Below are positions 1-11,366 of a DNA stretch of 64,000 nucleotides, piece after piece; the first letter of the stretch is position 1, and every line of letters begins with the position of its first letter. The stretch lies in NCBI GenBank assembly GCA_017590115.1, contig JAGGNK010008448.1, forward strand, positions 3,350,794 to 3,414,793. The letters are read 5' to 3'. The notes below the pieces were generated by a model, which had not been told where the DNA came from, searched no databases, and saw nothing but the letters and a program-made list of their open reading frames with translations. This DNA comes from Montifringilla adamsi (taxonomy: Eukaryota > Chordata > Aves > Passeriformes > Passeridae). Made by a program: the position numbers and the translations under genes.

Positions 1-1986
1 TCATTGCCAGCAGTTAATAACAATATTTAGTTACTGGCCAAATAGTTTCCACTTTGATTATTTCAAGTTTCAATGTGATTATTATTTGTTTTGCCGTTTT
101 CTAAAACTAATTTAAAAGTTAAAACCAATGGTGGCTAAAAAGACTCTGTTAGTATCATTCTGTGATTACAGAGGAATTGTATTGTCTTGCCTTTAAGGTT
201 AATTAACAGTGACATGATCTTACCACAATTCCTGAAAACATTTTGGAAACCAAGACACTAACAGAACTGCAATGTATAAATTAGTCCTTGAGGGTGAATC
301 TGCTACTTAAGGGAAATACAACAAATTAAAACAGGCTGATAAAAAGAATAGTTTTCTGTGAAAATGGATGTGATGAAAAATACAGACTCTCCTGTATTAG
401 CCCATGTAACAAGTACTGTGAGGTCTAGTTTCTGATTCAATACAGTTTTACACTTTCACATTGCGTATTCTTTCGGAGCCATTACAAACACCTCTCAGTA
501 AGTGTTTAAAAAAATACCTTCATGTAAACTCTCAACCAGGGATACAGGTTTTCTCTCAAAAACCATTTCTCTAGTATTATACTCTTTCCTCTGAGATAAA
601 AAGGTGGTTTGAGTCACCCTGCAATAAAAGTAGAGAGTTATCATGCCAGAATTAATATTACTTCAATTTGCTACAGTTCTCAGTAAAACCCACTTCTGTG
701 TAGGGACAGATAATAGCTTAACAGTCTTAGTATTTTCTCTCTCTTCATTACATAATACAACTGTATTCCAATTTTTCTTATTCTGACAAATGTTAGACTA
801 AACACGTTGTCACTCTAAAGCACTGCCTTTCAGATTTAAATCAAGTGGCAGTAATTAAAGGGAAGCACAGGTAATTAAGGAGCCATTCCCTTTGCTACTG
901 GGACAGGATAAGGTTTTCTTTTTGATCCATCATAATTTTTGTTAGGCATGTACCAACCAGACTTGCAATAGGAAAAAATAAGACAAGGATACAACAGGAT
1001 AAAACCAGAGCTTAAGGCCTTCTTCTGTGAAATATTTGTTAACCCAATATGGCACAGTTACAAATGAAAATTATGATTGGCCTGGTAAGACAATATACAG
1101 GACTAAGATGCTGTTTCAGGGATTTAGCTAGGTCATCTACATGTCTGAATGAATTTTGTGATCATTAGGCTATTAGGAATACACATGAATATGCATTTTC
1201 AAAACGCTGTATTTCAGCTTATCAGAGATTCCTACAGTGCTGTAGGACAGGTTGAGTATATTATGCCTGTCCTTGGGTGAAATTCTGCAGTGATACCCTG
1301 GTAAATTGGATGGGAAGTAATAACTGTCCTCACTAAATATAGGGCATTTTAAAATGCCTTATGGAAAATCAGCAGCACTAGATGCAGCAGGTTTGTTGTT
1401 GATTTGACAACTGCCAGCCTAGAAAAATGCTGTGTGGCTGTCATGAGAAGATTGAAGATACCTTTTCTATACTCTGCCATGATACAAATCTACAATTCAA
1501 GACAAGTGATGCAGATGGGACTCGGCAAACTGCGGGGGGGCAGTGCTGCCTCAAGTGAAGAAAGATTAAGGGCTCATAAACAGCATATGTTGTAGTTACA
1601 CTTGTGCATCATGCACAGCTTACGAAATACACTGAGTCTACAACAAAAACAGGCACAAGCTACAGCTGGGCACTAAAGTGCTGCTGTTGAAGGCATACCC
1701 AGCCAGAGGTAACAATTATATATGAGCTATCTGTAACTTATTATTTGTCGAATTAACTATGTTTTTGTCAGACAACCAACATTTATGTGATTGAAGTTCT
1801 TTGTCAGGTGTACATATGACAAAATTAATAAAACAGATGTACAGATTGGCTGGGGAAAAACCAGCCAGTGGATCATATATGTAGGGCCCACTTATGCACA
1901 GGGAGCACATCAGAACATGGTTCAAGCAAACTGCCTTTCATACTTTTAAAAAACAAACTTTCTCTATGTTTTAGTTTCTTTTAAAT

Positions 1987-2013
1987 GTGTATGTGTATGT
2001 GTGTGTGTGTGAG
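1987..2013. repeat. (TG)n microsatellite
   Basis: An interrupted TG dinucleotide run with two TA interruptions at its left end. Confidence 0.8.
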
Positions 2014-2705
2014 TCAAAAATCCTCCTTTACACTTTTTAATAACAAATGTGGAATTTTAAAATCCAAATGCATCCAAGAATTCAAAAATACTTTGGTTTC
2101 AGTGTCCTAAATAAGGTATTACCATTCAAAAGTTACTACATCTTTAGCAGCATTACAACACCATTAACTTCCTATTTAGTTCTTTTATACCTTGCACTCC
2201 TCCCTCTCATCTCTCCCTTGAAAATATTTTCATAGGAAATAACTTTCTTTGCCAGCAGATTTCAATGTTATATGGGTACAGTTCAAAATATGCATCACTT
2301 GCATTAAGTATACAAAGATTAGGCATGGAGATAGCCAAGTCTTATACTTCTAGATGAGTGATAAAAATGGCCTATAAAATATAACTGTGGTCACTTAAAA
2401 TGGACACCTGCTGAATCAGACTGAGCTGTGTGCCCCAGACTGGAGAAAGCAGAGCTGCTTCAGCAGTCAAATGTCTGCTTACAACAGTTTTTGAGAGCTT
2501 GGGAAGAGCTTGGTGTCCCCCTTCCATCAAACAGAGGTTCAGGCTTCAATCTGAGGAAAATATTTTTCTGGTTGGTAGAGTGCCTGTGTGGAAATGAGTG
2601 ATCAGGTGCCTTTTTACCCCTCAAATCACCCTCAAGACAGATTTTTGCCAAACTCCAGTATGTAATTCATTGGTAACAGCAAACTAAATTTGGAAGCCAC
2701 ATTTC

Positions 2706-2729
2706 TTTTTTTTTTTTTTTTTTTTTTTA
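2706..2729. repeat. Poly(T) run, 24 bases
   Basis: An uninterrupted T24. It could be the tail of an old minus-strand retrocopy, but no recognisable body adjoins it. Confidence 0.8.
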
Positions 2730-4785
2730 CTAGATTCTCCATTATTTTTGTGCAAAGCACTGGTTTTCACAGATGGTAACTATGCTAGATAAATAAAGCT
2801 ACTCAAGTAAATATGAATAAAATATACTAATCTGGCTCTCTGTAGCAACTGGATGCAATGAGCCAGAAAATACAGAAGCTTGTTATCTGTCTTCTTTGAG
2901 TCTTTTGTCCTTGACTCCTTTTTATCAAATAAGAATTGGGTACAGTTGTATATGCTTGCATGACTCCCTATCCTGATCATCTGTGTACTATAATCAAAGG
3001 GAACTGGACTATGTTACCTCGCTTTAATATTAAAACCCAGAATATTTATTTCACATAAATACAGCTTTCTTTCCAGTCACCCACTATCTTTGAGTTTCTC
3101 TATCTACAAATTCTGTGTTTGATTTTGTTGATTTTGTTGGGACATTTTTTTTCATTTATTAATGAATTCTGGCTTTTCTCTTTTATGGAATAAATAGTTT
3201 TGATCTTAAACTGAACTTTCCTGATCTGAGAACAGTAATAGCTGTGGTTTGCAAAAATAAATATATTTTGTCTCTCTGCTGTTGTTAGTATGTCAGGGAA
3301 TCAGATTAAAAATTTGTAAGTGATTAAGACAAAATAACAAATCCTAACATGTCTAGCAAGCATAATTAAAGATATTTTGGGGAGATAGTTTTAAAAAATC
3401 ACTTTCCATTTTAAAAAAGAAGCATTTATTTGGTATTTAACAGAAGCATTTGGATTCATGTGTTCCACTAATGTAAAGTGACACCGATGACAGTCCGCTA
3501 CAGCAACTGCAGTAAAACTACTCTAATTTGTGCTAAGAATCCAGCCTGAAATTTATATACCTAGAGAATCCTACTTCAGTCTTAGGCAGCTGATAAACCA
3601 AATTAAATAGCTGTAATTTTGGAAACACAAATATTCTTATCACCTAATACACAAATTAAACACTTGATAGTAATGCTAATCTAGAAGCTGCTTCTCTACT
3701 AGTCTGATTTTTCTGTAGAAATTCTAGTCAGTGTGTTAGTCAATGACAAGCAATAAACTGCAAGGAGAGGAGGGGGGAGAATTCCTTTATTTGCATCACT
3801 GGCCTCATTCTGTCAACATATCACCCAGATTGCTGGATCCACACAGAGATACATTCTGGCAATGCTAGGAAGGGACCTGCATTTCCTGCTGTCTATTTCG
3901 ACTTATTAGTAATAGGATGATGCTCCTGGCACATCTAAAATAAATTAATATTGGATTAATTCACTTCAAAAAGGTGCTAAGAAAACACATTGCAGATTCA
4001 TTCATCACAAACTTGAGACTAGTATGTTTTTAAAAAAATACCATGGTAATTATATTTACATGTATAATTGCCTAAAGCTGAGCTAAATGACAGAATATAT
4101 TCTAACACTTAGCAACATGCCTTCAATACTGATTAAGCCACCAGTTCTTAAAATAAATACAGTATTTTCAAGGCTAACAATAACAGAAAGAAATTATTTT
4201 AAACAGTTTTGTTTTACTTTAGAAAGTGTTTTATCTGAATTAATAAAAGAATTTTTATTGCAATTTTTTATTAATTCAAAGTTGTGTTCAGTTACTATTT
4301 CTTTGCTCTTCATTGATGGTCATTTAGATATCTTTGAATATCAAGAAATACAGTGCAGCAGTGCTCTTTTAGTGGTAATAAGATGGACAAGGACAACTGT
4401 CAAACTTTACATTATTGTCTTAAATGAAGTATTGCTTGAAATGTTTTATAAGACTATAGCTAACCAATTTATATATAGCATAATACAATGCCAAAAATAA
4501 GAGCAATAGAAAAGTCTGAATAAATGTTTTAGCTTTTCCATTACCTTACTGATAGAAAGATCAAAATAAACAAAACAAATGGGAGCCTGATTCTGTGCCT
4601 TTGACCAGAAAAAAATCCTGCTACAGACACAACACCTGGGGTGAAGTTGCAGATCTGGACCCTTTATTTTGATGTGCCTGTATTCTGATATTTTATTCAC
4701 CCTACCTGTGTCTTCAGTAGGAGCTCAGGTACAGTTATATTCTGCTCAAGTTAAGTAAACCTGTCAGAATTTCACTGGATGTGGG

Positions 4786-5161
4786 TGTGGTGTATGATTG
4801 ATGCATGGTCCCCAGTCATGGTATAACTACAAAAAATTTATTAAAACTATACATAGATTTTATCATATTTTCACTATCAGATTAGAGTAACACAATCCTG
4901 AATAGCCAATACTATAACTGTTCATGTATCTGCTAACCAATAATGTAAGTTATTAAGCTCCTAATATTCACATCAGAATTTTTTCCTTAAAACAGGGTCT
5001 TGTATAACAGTTTTTTTCTGCAAACTGCTGTGGTTCTGCTACCTGTTACATTACAGAAACTTAGTTACATCTCTCCTGCCTTGACTGGAGAGTCCTTTTC
5101 TTCCTATCCAAGCGGACTTTGTTCTCTTTTTCCTAAGGGTTCTTTGTTTTCTTGCCCCACA
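4786..5161 (-). repeat. 3' LTR of the provirus
   Basis: A 376-bp LTR. On the minus strand it starts TGTGGGGCAAG and ends CACCACA. It aligns along its length with 11001-11366. The stretch AAAATTTATTAAAAC near 4830 gives an AATAAA-type poly(A) signal on the minus strand. Confidence 0.93.
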
Positions 5162-5182
5162 TCCTCCCCCCCCACCCCTTTT
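5162..5182 (-). promoter_or_regulatory. Polypurine tract
   Basis: A 21-base pure pyrimidine/purine block directly inside the 3' LTR. On the minus strand it is A/G only, dominated by a G run, and stops at the LTR's first TG. This is the position and composition of a retroviral plus-strand primer site. It overlaps the env stop codon. Confidence 0.88.
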
Positions 5183-6050
5183 ATTTACTAAGCTTTGCAA
5201 AGTGAGTACAGTGTGTCTCCATAAGCATTACCTGCTTTATGTTCTGATTGGTAAGCTGTTGAATATAAGAAAAGACACAAGGCAAATATAACATAATCAT
5301 CAAAAGTGCTGTAAGTCCCATTATAGCTAAACCAACTACGTGTTTAACCCAAGGCCCAAAACTGAAATTTCCCAACCAGGAGAACAGGCTGAAAGGATCC
5401 CATTCCTGGTTTTTTTGCAGTTCTCCAGACAGTTCCTTCAGTTCCTGGATGCTTTTGTGAATGGATTCGGAGTGGTCACTCAGGGTCATACAGCACACTC
5501 CATCGAAGTCTTCACATCAGTGTCCCTGGGCTAACAATAAAAAGTCTATTGCTGCTCTATTTTGCAGTGTTGCATGACTTACAGGGTTAACACCTGTTAA
5601 CGATCCTGTTAAAGCATTTCTTTCCTTCACAAGCCAACAGCCTAGTTTATTAATTATGCTCAAGACGTGCAGTATCAACAGAGGCAGCTAAAGAACTAAA
5701 AACTCTCTTTGCAGGATTCCAGAATTCAACCTCAGAGTTACAGCCAGGGCCAAATGACCTAGCATCATGTTTATTTCACCTATGTCGTAGTGTCCAATTA
5801 GTTAATGCTTCGAGACTGGGATGAAACATGGTCAAATGACCAAAAGTACATGGACGTTCCACTGCTTTACCTGGAATACTTGCCATGCTCTGTTGCCACA
5901 TATTAAAAATATGTTATCAGGCAGGCTTATTGCATTGGTCCCTGGTGTGACTTGTGAGGGAGTAGTAAGACTGCACCAGGCAGAGACAAAATGCCAGTGC
6001 CACTTATATTGACTCCTATGTTGTCTGTGCTCGGATTGTTAGCATAATTA
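5181..6050 (-). pseudogene. env: env remnant (transmembrane subunit end, surface subunit mostly lost)
   Basis: The recognisable part is the C-terminal end of a retroviral transmembrane subunit. It has an [12 protein letters not shown] stretch (about 5530-5570), a CX6CC motif (Cys codon at 5514-5516, CC at 5490-5495), a heptad-like SIHKSIQELKELS segment, then a membrane-proximal WLGNFSFGPW region and a hydrophobic membrane span followed by a short tail. The stop codon lies on the polypurine tract. An in-frame TGA at 5517-5519 sits immediately before the CX6CC cysteine, and further stops lie upstream. Only about 0.9 kb separates the end of integrase from the LTR, far less than a full env, so most of the surface subunit is deleted or unrecognisable. 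From the CX6CC to the stop the frame is still open (about 105 codons), but no start codon or signal peptide is attached. Confidence 0.85.
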
Positions 6051-6970
6051 AGATAAAAACATACAGGAGTTTTTATAGAGCCTAGCCATTGTCCACTCTG
6101 CAAATCTTTATAATAGACAGGTGGTTGAAAATCTGTTAAAGTATTATGGGAAAACCTTCTTTGACTTGCTGTTTTGTTATCAAATCTGGAAATATTTTAA
6201 AAATTTAAAACAAATGTTGCTTTGTCTAATTGTTCCTGAGGTGTTACACCAAGGGGATTCCCTGTTTTTTGTTTAAGAAGCATATTTTCTTAAAGGGCAT
6301 GTGTGCATTTCACAACAGTTTGACCTTTTGAGGTATGAGGTATGCCAGTTAAGTGACGTGTACCCCAAGAGTGAAAAAAGGTTTTCGTTGATTGTGACAC
6401 ATATGCTGAAGCATTATCAGTTTTCACTACCTCAGGAATTCCTAAGGTAACAATAGCTAGCACCATGTGCTTAATGACATCTCTTCCCTTTCCCTCTTTA
6501 TGAGGACAACAAAAAATTTATGACACAACAAAAAATTTCTGAGACAACAAAAAATTTGGAATATATGTCAACTGACACATGCACATATTCTGAGTTACCA
6601 AAAGAAGAAATGTGTGTAGCATCCATCTGCCAGACTTTATTGGCATGTAATCCTCTTGGATTTGTACCTACTGTGGTAAGTAAAGGTGTTAAGCATGCAC
6701 AATCAGGGTGAGAATGAACCATTTGTCTTTTTTTGGAGAAAAAGTAAGATTAAATGGTTTACTCTAAGCTTTTTCATTTTGATGATAGAATTCATGCAAA
6801 AACTTTGCCTGTGTAATTTGTTGCCATTGTCGTTAGTGTCTGTGACTGCATTGCCTCCCACCAGAGGTCCAGGCAAAGATGAGTGAGACCTAAGATGCAC
6901 AACATAAAAACAAACATAATCATACAGAGTAGGTAACAGTGTAAACAAATTTTTGTTGTCCACTTGCTTT
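6050..6970 (-). pseudogene. pol: pol integrase remnant
   Basis: Integrase features appear in order: a degraded N-terminal zinc region (about 6960-6660, where the CxxC half reads HPDC), WQMDATH with the first catalytic Asp (6621-6623), GIPEVVKTDNASAY with the second Asp (6416-6418), then GQTVVK, and near 6060-6130 the C-terminal motif YKDLQSGQWLG. Exactly 36 codons after the second Asp, where a DD(35)E integrase needs Glu, the codon is AAA (Lys, 6308-6310). The two Asp codons are in different frames, so at least one frameshift lies between them. A short triplicated repeat at 6503-6560 disrupts the same interval. The gene is inactive. Confidence 0.88.
6503..6560. repeat. 18-19 bp tandem triplication inside integrase
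   Basis: Three near-identical copies of a unit containing ACAACAAAAAATTT start at 6507, 6526 and 6544. They are separated by variable TATGAC/CTGAG-type spacers. This is a local duplication inside the pseudogene. Confidence 0.85.
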
Positions 6971-8600
6971 CAAAAGGAATGTTCAATATGGTTTAAAATG
7001 TCAACTACATACTTTTGAAAAAACTGAAAAGCCTCTACAGTGGCTGCTAATTCTACTAGCTGTGTCAACCACGACTGAAAAATCACAGAGTATTCCCAAT
7101 CCCCTGTGGAATTTTTCCAGGAAACAACTGCTTTCTGAGTTTTCCCAGAGCCATCGATGAAGACTGTCTTTGCTCCAGGCAGAGGTTGTGACAATGTTAG
7201 AAAACATGGCTGTAGAGAAAGATCTTTTAAACATTGCAAAACTTTACTTTTTGGCAAAGAATTAACAATGTTTCCCAAAAAGTTCCTGGAGCATATCCTG
7301 AAAAGCATCTGCAGGCAAAGGAATGTGGATATGAGAAAGATCTTCCCCGCTTAGGGTTTGGTATAATTTTTGTCCTGTCTAACAATCAAGAAACAAGTCT
7401 AACAATCAGGTCAAGTACTGTTACTCTTTTTCAAAATGTGTGAGGTAAAAATACCCGCTCTCACATCCACAATTGTTGTTTATCATGACACCACTGTGCT
7501 ATTAATGCATATGGTTGAAATTCAGCTATGATAACAAAATGTCTCAGTGGCAACTCTGCTTGTTGTTTGGATACAAAGGATTGAATTTTATCTGTCACAA
7601 TTTGCAATGTTTCATAGGCTTCTGGACAGAGTTCACAAGGAGATGTTAAATCTGTGTCTCCCTTAAGTAAATTAAATAAGGGTGACAGTTCCTCAGTGGA
7701 GGTACAAAGGGTAGGTCTGAGCCAATTAGTAGTTCCTAATAATTTTGCAAATCATGTAATATTTTAATAGAGGTTGGCAGCACAATGGGCTGAGGAACAA
7801 TTTTCTGTTCAAGTAATAGAAACCCTAGGTATTTCCAAGGCAGGACAGTTTGAACTTTGTCTGCTGCAATACAAAACCCAAATTTGTCAAGAGAAAGACC
7901 CAAAAAGACAAAACAGTTTTGCAATACAAAAGAGTCATCTGCTGCTAGCAGAATATCCATCTAATGATACAATAGAACCATTGAAAATTGCTGCTGCACT
8001 GGTTGTAAAGCACTTGTGGCCACAAACTGGCATATTGTAGGACTTTTTCATCCCTTTTGGTAACACAGCCCAGTGATACCTTTGCATGGGTTCACTGTTG
8101 TTCAAGGATAGCAATGAAAAGGAAAATGAGGTGCATCATCAAGGTGTAATGCAATTGTGAAAAAAACATCTTCTAAGTCATTAATTAACAATTCCCAAGT
8201 TTCAAGGATCATTGCTGGATTAGGTATTCTGGGTTGCTGTGCACCCATCGGGACTATTATTGCTTTGATAGCTCTCAGATCTTGTAAGAGTCTCCATTTG
8301 CCAGTCTTTTTTGTAGTCACAAATACTAGGATGTTCCATGGGCTAGTGGAAGGAACTATATTTCCCATATCCAATTGTTCTTTAACCAGCTTTTGTTCTT
8401 GTTGCAGCCATTCCCCTCTGAGGGGCCACTGGTCAATCCACACAGGACTGTCTTCCATGGGAGTTTAAGTCTCGCCTGCGCATCAGTGACCACTTTTACA
8501 GATTTGTTGTCGGTGTCAGTTCCCACTGTGATCACAGATCTCTTTCCCACAATCTGCATGCAGTAGAAAGTACATACGGTTTGAGAGGTGCTTGTTCCCC
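6970..8600 (-). pseudogene. pol: pol reverse transcriptase/RNase H remnant
   Basis: The N-terminal part (8102-8458) has PLRGEWLQQEQKLVKEQLD, TTKKTGKWRLLQDLRAIK and MGAQQP, typical of the fingers of betaretroviral reverse transcriptase. The palm region continues in another frame (7736-7969). There the active-site box that is normally YxDD reads stop-Met-Asp-Ile (TAG at 7961-7963): the Tyr codon is a stop and one Asp is missing. The following ILLAADD segment is recognisable. RNase H lies at 6970-7160 with FIDGSGK at its start and a VELAATVEAF helix. Several frames and stops are needed to follow the protein, so it is a pseudogene. Confidence 0.9.
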
Positions 8601-9282
8601 TTCTGGTCCTGTACCATGAGTTCTTCAGCTGACTGCTGTGGTGTGTGCTGACCTCAGATCCCTGCGATGATCGCTGCTGGGGTTGTTAAGGGCCATGTGG
8701 GTGGCCGTTCACGTTTGCTCATGATGGTTATGTCTGCTCCAGTATCTGTTAATCCTGTAAAAGACTTGCCATCTCTTACACAGGTTAGAAAAGGCTGTTG
8801 TACTGGAACAAGTTTGGACCAACAAATGTTAGGAGTGCTGGTACTCCCAAAACCTCCAGTGCCCCAGTCAATATTGACAGATGGTATCGATTGCATGTCC
8901 GGAAATCCAGGGAGTGGTATCAGTTGAGCAATGCATGATCCTGCTGGGATAGTACAAAATGGCTTAGGAGTCAAGCTATGATTTTTATTTTACCCCTAGA
9001 ATCAGAGTTGATGATTACTAGTAAAATCAAAAGTCGACTTTTAGATGATGATGATTTCCAGAGCAGCAATGCATGGCATTTAAAAGGAAAGAGTCAATTT
9101 AAGCTGGTAGGTGTAAGGTGAACTAATGTGCCACTTATTGTGGTTGTGGTGGAAACTGCCAAGTCCACGCCGGCACGGCCTGTGGTTCTCCTGATGTAAC
9201 TTGAGCTGTGTGGGTTTGCTGTGCCTGGATCCTGCTTTGTTGTGTGGCATTGGATTTCACTCCGCCCTTCAGTTTTTGCCAT
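8600..9282 (-). pseudogene. pro: dUTPase-protease remnant
   Basis: The frame at 9094-9282 overlaps the nucleocapsid end in a shifted frame, as expected for a pro gene reached by frameshifting. It contains AGVDLAVSTT and GTLVHLTPT, like the start of a dUTPase. After a gap, the frame at 8654-8974 holds IPAGSCIAQLIPLPGF, then GGFGSTSTP, the glycine-rich last dUTPase motif. Next come the aspartic protease motif LTDTGADITIM (about 8715-8765) and a stop soon after. Stops lie between the two halves. A dUTPase joined to protease is a betaretroviral arrangement. The protease lacks a recognisable C-terminal half in the same frame. Confidence 0.82.
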
Positions 9283-10845
9283 TGTGGCAGAGGTTTGCCG
9301 TCTTTGTTGTACTTAGAACGGCATTCATTACTCCAATGGTAACCTTTCTTGCATCTGAAGCACAGTTTACTAGGTTTTTTCTTCCCTTTCTTATTCTTTG
9401 AGCACTGCTTTTTCACATGACCTTCCTCTCCACAGCCAAAGCATTTAATTGCTGCCCGAGCCACATGTAGCTGTTGAGCTAAGGCAGTTGCTAGTAGATC
9501 TGCTTTGTATTGTTATGTACCAATATGTGCACAAGTTTTGATAAAATCAGCTAAGGAAGTACCAGGTTTATTTTTTATTTGATCAAGTGCATTACGACAG
9601 TCAGTATTGGCATTTTCATAGGCTAAGGATTTCAATAAAACTTCTGCTGTAGCTGGTAAATCAATTTGCCTGTTCACAGCTGTTTGCAAGCGATCAATAA
9701 AAGTAATGTAGGGTTCTTGGGGTCCTTGCCTTGTGGTGGAGAAGCCAGGTTCAGTTCTGTTAATGTCTGGCACTCTTTTCAGAGCTCTTATAGCCAGCCC
9801 CCTTACTTGGTTATATGTCTCTGGGGGCATTCTTAACTGATCTCTTATGGTTGCCTGATCTCTAGTCCCTGCCAAATGATCCTTTGTTATTCCAGCATTA
9901 CCAGTGTCCGTATTAGCCCGGGCTTGATTTTCACACAACTCTTCATACTCTGCCCACCATATCGAATATTGTCTTGTTGTCATAATCAATTTCAATAAAT
10001 CTTTCCAGTCAGCAGGTAACATAACACAGTTTTTTGATATAGCTTCTACAAGTCCCATCGTATAGGAATTCTGCAGACCATTTTCTTTCACAGATTTTCT
10101 TAATTCCTTAACCATTTCATAAGAAATTTGCTCATGATGGGTCTGATTGCCTTGATAGGGGGCATAGCATGTAGCAATTCGACATCCCCTTGATCTAATG
10201 CTTGTCTTCAGCAGGTGTCTAAAAAGCTTTTTGGCTCAGGGGACAGTGAAAGTTCACTATCAGTCATATGTTTTAAGGGAGACATGTCATAGGGTGGGAG
10301 ACATGACTGCTGTTTTAGCACCTTTGCATCAGTAGATGGTGATGCAGCCATAGCTTTCAGTGGCTGCGGCTTTGTAGCAGGATATAAATCACATTCCTGT
10401 CTTAGATCAATAGCTCTTAGATTCACAAGATCACCCTCCGGTTCCTCCCCCTTAATTCCCTCCTCCACTTGCAAAACAACCGAATCAGGACGTGGAGGCA
10501 GTGCTGTGAGTGCATGGGAAGTGTCTGCAGACAAATTTACGGCTGGCTGTAATATTTCTTCCGAATCTCGAAAATCTTGTAGTGCAGAATAAACAATCAG
10601 CCATGTAATGAATTCATCGGGATTAACCTCATGACTGTCTAATTGAAGAGACTTTAGAGACTCCCCCACTCGCTTCCAGTGATCAAGGTCATAGGAGCCG
10701 TCGGGGGGATACCAAGGACAATAATTTTCACCCATACAAGGAGTTGCATAAGCTTTATTTCTTGTATTTTATACCCTTGTTCCTTTGTAATATGCAATAA
10801 ACAGTCTTTATGGAGAGTTTCCAGTTTGCTTATATTATTGCCCAT
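9135..10845 (-). pseudogene. gag: gag remnant (matrix, capsid, nucleocapsid)
   Basis: The start is ATG at 10843-10845 with MGNNISK, giving an N-terminal Gly suited to myristoylation. A frameshift near 10735 moves the matrix motif CPWYPPDGSYDLDHWKRVG into a second frame (10208-10735). Another shift leads to the capsid frame, readable from about 10170 through 9516. The capsid has the major homology region QGPQEPYITFIDRLQ. One in-frame TAA (9513-9515) separates capsid from nucleocapsid. The nucleocapsid keeps two perfect CX2CX4HX4C knuckles (CFGCGEEGHVKKQC, CFRCKKGYHWSNEC) and ends at 9135. Apart from two frameshifts and one stop the gene is well preserved, better than pol. Confidence 0.92.
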
Positions 10846-10980
10846 TTTTATGGGGAACTTTTCCCCACCGCTGGCAAGGCTAACCTGTTCCTTAGGCAGC
10901 GATGAAAGGCCATCCTTGGCATTCCCTGAAGGCCACCATTGCTGCAGCCGCAGGTCCAGGCTGGCCTAGGAGCTTGTGTG

Positions 10981-10998
10981 TCCCTGCTCAGGGAACCA
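10981..10998 (-). promoter_or_regulatory. Primer-binding site
   Basis: Two bases inside the 5' LTR the minus strand reads TGGTTCCCTGAGCAGGGA. It starts with the TGG expected opposite a tRNA CCA end. The first 11 bases fit a tRNA-Glu 3' end, while the last part looks more like a tRNA-Lys site, so primer identity is uncertain. Confidence 0.7.
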
Positions 10999-11000
10999 TT

Positions 11001-11366
11001 TGTGGTGTAGGAATGATGCACGGTCCCCAGGCACAGTATAACTAGAAAACATTTATTAGAAGTGTACATAGCTTTTATAATATTTTCACTACCAAATCAG
11101 AGTAACACACCCCTGGATAGCCCATAAGTATAACCATTCATGCGTCTGCTAACCAACAGATCATGTTCCTAGTATTCACATCAGCTTTTTTCCCTTAAAA
11201 CAAGCGCTTGTATAAGAATTTTTTTCTGCAAACTACTGTGGTTCTGCTACCTGTCACATTTTAGAAACTTTGTTACATCTCTTCTGCTTTGGCTGAAGAG
11301 TTCTTGTTCTTCTTAGCCGAGTCACGCATGCTCTCTTATTCCTAAGCATTGTTTTCTTGCCCCACA
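11001..11366 (-). repeat. 5' LTR of the provirus
   Basis: A 366-bp LTR (TG...CA). On the minus strand a TATA-like TTATAAAA (11073-11080) precedes an AATAAA poly(A) signal (11052-11057), giving a short R region. It aligns with the 3' LTR throughout, with many substitutions and small indels. Confidence 0.93.

Larger units (their letters stand above)
1..4785. other. Gene-free AT-rich flank
   Basis: I see no gene here. Short open frames, including a 137-codon one at 4087-4500, have AT-rich, low-complexity composition and no recognisable domain. The stretch holds a TG-repeat near 1987-2013 and a T24 run at 2706-2729. It ends at the target site of the provirus. Confidence 0.6.
4786..11366 (-). mobile_element. 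Class II (betaretrovirus-like, ERVK) endogenous provirus, decayed
   Basis: This is a complete proviral layout read on the minus strand: 5' LTR (11001-11366), primer-binding site, gag, dUTPase/protease, reverse transcriptase/RNase H, integrase, env remnant, polypurine tract and 3' LTR (4786-5161). Both LTRs begin TG and end CA. The flanks are TGTGGG on the left and TCTGGG on the right, a 6-bp target duplication with one mismatch. Six bases, the two-knuckle nucleocapsid with a CKKGYHW-type second knuckle, and dUTPase fused to protease all point to a betaretrovirus-like class II element. The two LTRs differ substantially (by eye about 80-85% identical), so the insertion is old. Every gene carries stops or frameshifts, so the element cannot encode working virus proteins. 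Confidence 0.95.

Noticed and set aside
4087..4500. 137-codon plus-strand frame
   Set aside because: AT-rich composition, no domain, no promoter or splice context.
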